A DNA stretch of 64,000 nt from Phenylobacterium sp. (GTDB taxonomy: Bacteria; Pseudomonadota; Alphaproteobacteria; Caulobacterales; Caulobacteraceae), in assembly GCF_030651755.1 (NCBI RefSeq), contig NZ_JAUSBZ010000121.1, positions 1 to 64,000 on the forward strand, read 5' to 3'. A program made the translations under genes and the position numbers. Positions 59,982 to 64,000 of this stretch are shown here, piece by piece. Under the pieces are notes generated by a model, which searched no databases, was not told where the DNA came from, and saw nothing but the letters and a program-made list of their open reading frames with translations. Position 1 is the first letter of the stretch, and each line of letters opens with the position of its first letter.

Positions 59982-61545
59982 TCTCGCGATCGACGCCGAC
60001 GGCGGCGAGGAAATCGCGGTCATGGCTGACCAGCAGCAAGGCGCCGTCATAGGCGCCGAGCGCCGCCTCGACTGCGGACAGGGAGTCCAGGTCGAGGTGG
60101 TTGCTGGGTTCGTCCAGCACCAGCAGCTGCGGGGGATCGGGCCGCAGCAGCACGCAGGCCAGGGCGGCCCGCAGGCGCTCGCCGCCGCTCAGCTCGGCGA
60201 TCTTGCGCTCGGCCGCCCGGTTGCGAAACAGGAACCGGGCCAGGGCCGCCTGGGCGGCGTTGCGGTCAGCCTGAGGGTTCAGCCGCAGATAAGCCTCCAG
60301 CAGGGTCTCGTCGGGCGACAGCAACCGCATCTGCTGGTCGAAGATCGCCGGCGCGACCCCCTGGCGCACCGCTCCGGCGGCCGGCGCCTGCTGGCCTGTG
60401 AGCACCCGCAGGAGGGTGGACTTGCCTGAACCGTTGGGTCCGCTCAGCGCCAGGCGCTCGGGACCAGCGATCTGAAGGTTGAGACCGTCAATGAGCATTC
60501 GGCCATCAGGCGCGCGAAGGCGCAGGCCCTCGGCGGCCAGCACAGTCTTGCCCTGCGCCAGCCCGCTGGACGGCAGGGAGAAGCCCAGACGCCGAACGGC
60601 CTCGACCCGGGCGCGGGCGGCGTCCAGCTGGTCGGTCGCAGCCTCGGTCTTGCGTTCGGCCAGACGGTCCAGGCGGCCAGAGCTGTTCTCGGCGCGCTCG
60701 GCCTGGGCGCCCAGCAAGATCTTCGGCTCACTGCCCCGGGCGGCGAAGCGGCGCCCGGCGCCGTCCCGACGGGCCTTGCGCTCGCGGTCAGCCTGGACCT
60801 CCCGGGCGACACGGGCGGCCTCCGTCTCGGCGGTCTCCAGGGCCCGCGTTGCTGCGGCGGCGGCCTCGGCCTTCCGCGCCACATAGAGATCATAGCCGCC
60901 GCCATAAATCTGTGGCCCGAGGCTCGTCAGGTCCAGGATCCGGTCCATCCGCCGCAACAGGGCTCGGTCGTGGCTGATCGCCAGGACGCCCCCAGGATGG
61001 GCGGACACCGCCTCGGCGACCAGGACCCGGCCTGCGGCGTCCAGGTCGTTGGTCGGCTCGTCAAGGATCAGAAGATCGGGCGCCTGGACCAGCAGGCCCG
61101 CCAGGGCCGCCCGGGTCGCCTCCCCGCCGCTGAGGCTGGCGGCTGGCCGGTGAAGATCCAGGCCCGCCAGGTCCAGGCTCTCCAGAGCCGCGGCGAGTCG
61201 GGGCTCCAAGGTCCAGTCGGCCTCGTCGAGGTCGGCGCCGCTCCCCTCCCCCCGCTGGATACGCTCCAGGCGCGCCAAAGGCGTGGCGAGGCCCAACAGA
61301 TCGGCGACCCGTCCCTCTGGCGGCCCCGCACGCTGGCGCAGGACGCCGATCCGACCCGAAACGGCCACCGACCCTGAGGCTGGCGCCGACTCGCCAAGGA
61401 TCATTCTGACGAGGGTCGACTTGCCCGCGCCATTGGCGCCGACCAGCCCGGTGCGTTCATGCCCAAGGGAAAGGGTCAGATTGTCAAAGAGAAGACGGCC
61501 GTCAGGGGTGCGAGCGCAGAGGCTGTCCAGGGTGACGAAGGGCAT
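59968..61545 (-). CDS. ABC-F family ATPase (translation factor type)
   Basis: The 525-residue protein has two ABC ATPase domains and no membrane segment, the ABC-F layout. Domain 1: Walker A GANGAGKST, signature LSGGEATRAALAGL, Walker B DLLILDEPTNDLD. A long charged linker (AEAAAAATRALETAETEAARV) joins domain 2: GPNGSGKST, LSGGERLRAALACVL, LLVLDEPSNHLD. It most resembles Uup/EttA-like factors that act on the ribosome. Target state cannot be given. Confidence 0.92.
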   Translation of the reverse strand: MPFVTLDSLCARTPDGRLLFDNLTLSLGHERTGLVGANGAGKSTLVRMILGESAPASGSVAVSGRIGVLRQRAGPPEGRVADLLGLATPLARLERIQRGEGSGADLDEADWTLEPRLAAALESLDLAGLDLHRPAASLSGGEATRAALAGLLVQAPDLLILDEPTNDLDAAGRVLVAEAVSAHPGGVLAISHDRALLRRMDRILDLTSLGPQIYGGGYDLYVARKAEAAAAATRALETAETEAARVAREVQADRERKARRDGAGRRFAARGSEPKILLGAQAERAENSSGRLDRLAERKTEAATDQLDAARARVEAVRRLGFSLPSSGLAQGKTVLAAEGLRLRAPDGRMLIDGLNLQIAGPERLALSGPNGSGKSTLLRVLTGQQAPAAGAVRQGVAPAIFDQQMRLLSPDETLLEAYLRLNPQADRNAAQAALARFLFRNRAAERKIAELSGGERLRAALACVLLRPDPPQLLVLDEPSNHLDLDSLSAVEAALGAYDGALLLVSHDRDFLAAVGVDREISLG

Positions 61546-61749
61546 GGGCGGGAGTCCGGGCGACGTTTGCGGGCGGGGCGAGGCGGGCTTCCGTCGCGAG
61601 GCGCATGTCGGGACTCCTTCTTTGGGTGGGCGATAAATAGTCGCCGAGGCTCAGGGGCGCAATTCTCCATGGTTGAGGAAGCCTCGCCATTGCGCCCGCC
61701 ATGCCCCTGCCTCCAAACTGCGCCATCAGCCTCCAAGGAGTTCCGCCCA

Positions 61750-62958
61750 GTGTTCCGACGCGCCCTGCTCGCCAGCTTCCTCGTCCTCGCCGCCAGCGGC
61801 GCACACGCCCAGGCGCCCACCCCGGCGCAGATGCACGAGCGAGCGATCGTCCTGGACACCCACTTCGACACCCCGGCCAATTTCTCGGCCCGGGGCTGGA
61901 GCATCATGGACCGGCATGACTATGCGGTGGACGGCACCCAGGTCGACTATCCGCGCATGGTGGAAGGTGGCGTGGACGGCGGCGTCTTCGTGGTCTTCAC
62001 CCCTCAGCGGGGTCGCGATGTCGTGGCGGACATGTGGTCACGCGACCATGCCCTGCTCCGGACCGTGGAGATTCTCGAGATGACGGCCCGTCATCACGAG
62101 CACTTCGTGCTGGTGACAACCGCCGATGAGGCCCGCGCCGCAGTGGCCGAGGGCAGGAAATTCGTCTTCATCAGCCTGGAGAATGGCGCGCCGCTGGCCG
62201 GGGACCTGTCGCTGATGCAGACCTTCTATCGCCTGGGCGTGCGGATGATGGGGCCGGTCCATTTCGCCAATAACGACCTGGCGGACTCCTCCACCGATCC
62301 CGCCGGGCCCGAATGGGGCGGCCTGAGCGAGAAGGGGCGCGCCTTTGTCCGGCACGCCAATGACCTCGGGATCGTCATCGATCCGAGCCATGCGTCGGAC
62401 GCGGCCCTGGACCAGATGCTGGAGCTGTCGCGGGCGCCGCTGGTGCTGTCCCACTCCGGGGTGAAGGCGGTCTATGACCACCCCCGCAATATTCCCGACG
62501 ACCTGCTGCGCAAGCTGGCCGACAAGGGTGGCGTCATCCAGGTCAACGCGTTTTCCGGCTATATGGTGGAGACGCCGCGGATTCCCGAGCGCAACGCGGC
62601 CCTTATCGCCCTCACCGAGAAGTATGGGCCGCAGCGGGACGTGAAGCCTGAACAGCGCGAGGCCTATCTGGCTGAACGGGCGGCGATCGAGGCGAAATAC
62701 CCCCTGCCCCGGGCCAATATGGACGACCTGATGCAGCATATCCTGCATGTGGTCGAGACCGTCGGTATCGACCACGTGGGCCTGTCTGGCGACTTCGACG
62801 GCGGCGGCGGGATCGAGGGTCTGGAGGACGTCACCACCTTCCCCGCCCTCACCGAACGGCTGGTGGCCGCAGGCTTCACCCAGTCGGATCTCGACAAGTT
62901 CTGGGGGGGCAATGTCCTGCGGGTGATGGAGCAGGTCCAGGCCGCAGCCGCCCGCTGA
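61750..62958 (+). CDS. Membrane dipeptidase (M19, renal dipeptidase type)
   Basis: GTG 61750 follows AAGGAG and gives 402 residues, better than the track start at 61459, which is inside the ABC-F gene. A signal peptide (RRALLASFLVLAASGAHAQ) exports it to the periplasm. The TIM-barrel zinc peptidase motifs are visible: VLDTHFDTPANF (His-x-Asp), LENGAPLAGDLSL, GIVIDPSHASD, LVLSHSGVKAV, GGVIQVNAFSGY and LSGDFDGGGGI. Family enzymes cleave dipeptides, often D-amino-acid or beta-lactam-like. No signal for a lipid anchor. Confidence 0.92.
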   Translation: MFRRALLASFLVLAASGAHAQAPTPAQMHERAIVLDTHFDTPANFSARGWSIMDRHDYAVDGTQVDYPRMVEGGVDGGVFVVFTPQRGRDVVADMWSRDHALLRTVEILEMTARHHEHFVLVTTADEARAAVAEGRKFVFISLENGAPLAGDLSLMQTFYRLGVRMMGPVHFANNDLADSSTDPAGPEWGGLSEKGRAFVRHANDLGIVIDPSHASDAALDQMLELSRAPLVLSHSGVKAVYDHPRNIPDDLLRKLADKGGVIQVNAFSGYMVETPRIPERNAALIALTEKYGPQRDVKPEQREAYLAERAAIEAKYPLPRANMDDLMQHILHVVETVGIDHVGLSGDFDGGGGIEGLEDVTTFPALTERLVAAGFTQSDLDKFWGGNVLRVMEQVQAAAAR

Positions 62959-62968
62959 CGGGGACTTT

Positions 62969-62983
62969 GTTCGCCTCTTGTTC
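62969..62983 (+). promoter_or_regulatory. Alphaproteobacterial SOS (LexA) box upstream of uvrA
   Basis: GTTC-N7-GTTC (GTTCGCCTCTTGTTC) is the alphaproteobacterial LexA binding consensus. It lies about 80 bases before the uvrA ATG, a normal operator distance, so uvrA should be part of the SOS response. Confidence 0.85.
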
Positions 62984-63064
62984 TCGTGTTATCTCTGAGT
63001 CCCGGCACTACATAGAAACCGGCCGCCTGGAACCTGGGCGGCCGGCACGGTTTCCAGGACAATC

Positions 63065-64000
63065 ATGGCCGATCAGCTGAACTTCATTCGCGTGCGCGGC
63101 GCCCGCGAGCACAATCTCAAGGACGTCAATGTCGACATCCCGCGGGGCGAGCTGGTCGTGCTCACCGGTCTGTCCGGTTCAGGCAAGAGTTCTCTGGCCT
63201 TCGACACCATCTATGCGGAGGGTCAGCGCCGCTATGTGGAGAGCCTCTCGGCCTATGCCCGCCAGTTCCTGGAGCTGATGAGCAAGCCCGATGTGGACCT
63301 GATCGAGGGTCTGTCTCCGGCCATCTCCATCGAGCAGAAGACCACCAGCCGCAATCCCCGCTCCACCGTCGGCACGGTCACCGAGATTCACGACTATATG
63401 CGCCTCCTGTGGGCGCGGGTCGGCGTCCCCTACTCCCCGGCCACCGGTCTGCCCATCGAGAGCCAGACCGTCAGCCAGATGGTCGACAAGCTGACCGCCC
63501 TGCCCGATGGCGAGCGGCTCTATCTGCTGGCCCCCGTGGTGCGCGGCCGCAAGGGCGAGTACCGTAAGGAAATCGCCGAGTGGCAGCGGGCGGGCTTCCA
63601 ACGGCTCAAGATTGACGGGACCTTCTATCCCATTGAGGACGCCCCGGTTCTCGACAAGAAGTTCAAGCACGACATCGACATCGTCGTGGACCGGCTGGTC
63701 ACCCGGCGCGACCAGGACAGCCGCTACGCCGACAGCCTGGAGACCGCCCTGCGGCTGGCCGACGGCATTGCGACCGCCGAATGGGCCGACGTGGCCGAGG
63801 GTGAGACCGAGCCGCGGAAGATCATTTTCTCGGAAAAGTTCGCCTGTCCGGTGTCAGGCTTCACCATCAGCGAGATCGAGCCGCGGCTGTTCTCGTTCAA
63901 CAACCCCTTCGGCGCCTGTCCGGCCTGCGATGGTCTGGGCGCCAAACTCACCTTCGACGCCGATCTGGTGATCCCGGACAAGGACAAGCCCCTGCACAAG
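63065..64000 (+). CDS. uvrA: Excinuclease ABC subunit UvrA, 3' end cut by window
   Basis: The frame opens at ATG 63065 ([20 protein letters not shown]) and runs to the window edge without a stop, so it is not listed as a plus ORF in the track. The 312 visible residues include the first Walker [10 protein letters not shown], the conserved [20 protein letters not shown] and [21 protein letters not shown] blocks, and the zinc-finger region starting ACPACDG. UvrA recognises bulky DNA lesions for nucleotide excision repair. The SOS box upstream fits LexA control. Confidence 0.96.
   Translation, partial: MADQLNFIRVRGAREHNLKDVNVDIPRGELVVLTGLSGSGKSSLAFDTIYAEGQRRYVESLSAYARQFLELMSKPDVDLIEGLSPAISIEQKTTSRNPRSTVGTVTEIHDYMRLLWARVGVPYSPATGLPIESQTVSQMVDKLTALPDGERLYLLAPVVRGRKGEYRKEIAEWQRAGFQRLKIDGTFYPIEDAPVLDKKFKHDIDIVVDRLVTRRDQDSRYADSLETALRLADGIATAEWADVAEGETEPRKIIFSEKFACPVSGFTISEIEPRLFSFNNPFGACPACDGLGAKLTFDADLVIPDKDKPLHK

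Noticed and set aside
61459-61749. Upstream extension of the dipeptidase
   Set aside because: It overlaps the ABC-F gene; GTG 61750 has a ribosome site and is directly followed by a signal peptide.
1-64000. CRISPR array, insertion sequence, prophage or integrated element
   Set aside because: No regularly spaced repeats, transposase, integrase or phage structural genes were seen on either strand.

Overview
The window is high-GC DNA (roughly two thirds G+C by eye) from a free-living alphaproteobacterium, most likely a member of the Caulobacteraceae such as Phenylobacterium or Caulobacter. The evidence is a fliX / flgI-cheL-flbY flagellar block with a CtrA-type box, a second perfect TTAA-N7-TTAA CtrA box, an alphaproteobacterial SOS box (GTTC-N7-GTTC) in front of uvrA, a bactofilin, a Caulobacter-type DksA, and a long-signal TonB-dependent receptor. 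No insertion sequence, prophage, CRISPR array or rRNA was seen. The genus is an inference, not something the sequence proves.

Layout. 1-7.9 kb: a tightly overlapping chemosensory/two-component operon (methyl-accepting protein, CheA-like hybrid kinase, CheB, and two further multidomain histidine kinases). 7.9-14.4 kb: a flavodoxin-fold protein, a haem-oxygenase-like iron enzyme, a universal stress protein, a DUF883-like membrane-anchored helix protein, OmpW, the Pta/AckA pair, and a very acidic protein of unknown function. 14.5-22.0 kb: a four-gene beta-oxidation operon (acyl-CoA dehydrogenase, thiolase, FadB-type multifunctional enzyme, acetyl-CoA hydrolase/transferase). 22-26 kb: bactofilin, a patatin lipoprotein, and a LysR regulator divergent from pirin and wrbA. 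26.3-29.0 kb: a TonB-dependent receptor.

29.3-45.8 kb is the centrepiece: a large phosphonate-utilisation locus. phnF and one phnM diverge from phnGHIJKL, a second phnM and a 2H-phosphoesterase-like gene (DUF1045/Phn operon protein). Facing them is a minus-strand group made of two PhnD-type binding proteins, two phnE permeases, phnC, a hexapeptide transferase, phnN and an SbtA/SbtB-like transporter plus PII-like pair, with a PfkB-family kinase inserted on the opposite strand. No phnP is present, so the 2H phosphoesterase is the obvious candidate for opening the cyclic ribose phosphate.

45.9-64 kb: an HWE/HisKA_2-type kinase, a tRNA-Asn preceded by a CtrA box and a strong terminator that may delimit a small RNA, a glyoxalase-fold protein, an RND efflux pair, an Atm1-like ABC exporter, a lipoprotein of unknown function, a LOG-family hydrolase, dksA, the flagellar block, an FMN riboswitch in front of a RibH2-type lumazine synthase, a hotdog thioesterase, an ABC-F ATPase, an M19 dipeptidase, and the start of uvrA, which runs off the window.

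Most genes are ordinary core or metabolic functions. The parts most worth a second look are the composition of the phosphonate locus (SbtAB, paired PhnD, 2H enzyme for PhnP, kinase insertion) and the CtrA-box/terminator unit beside tRNA-Asn.
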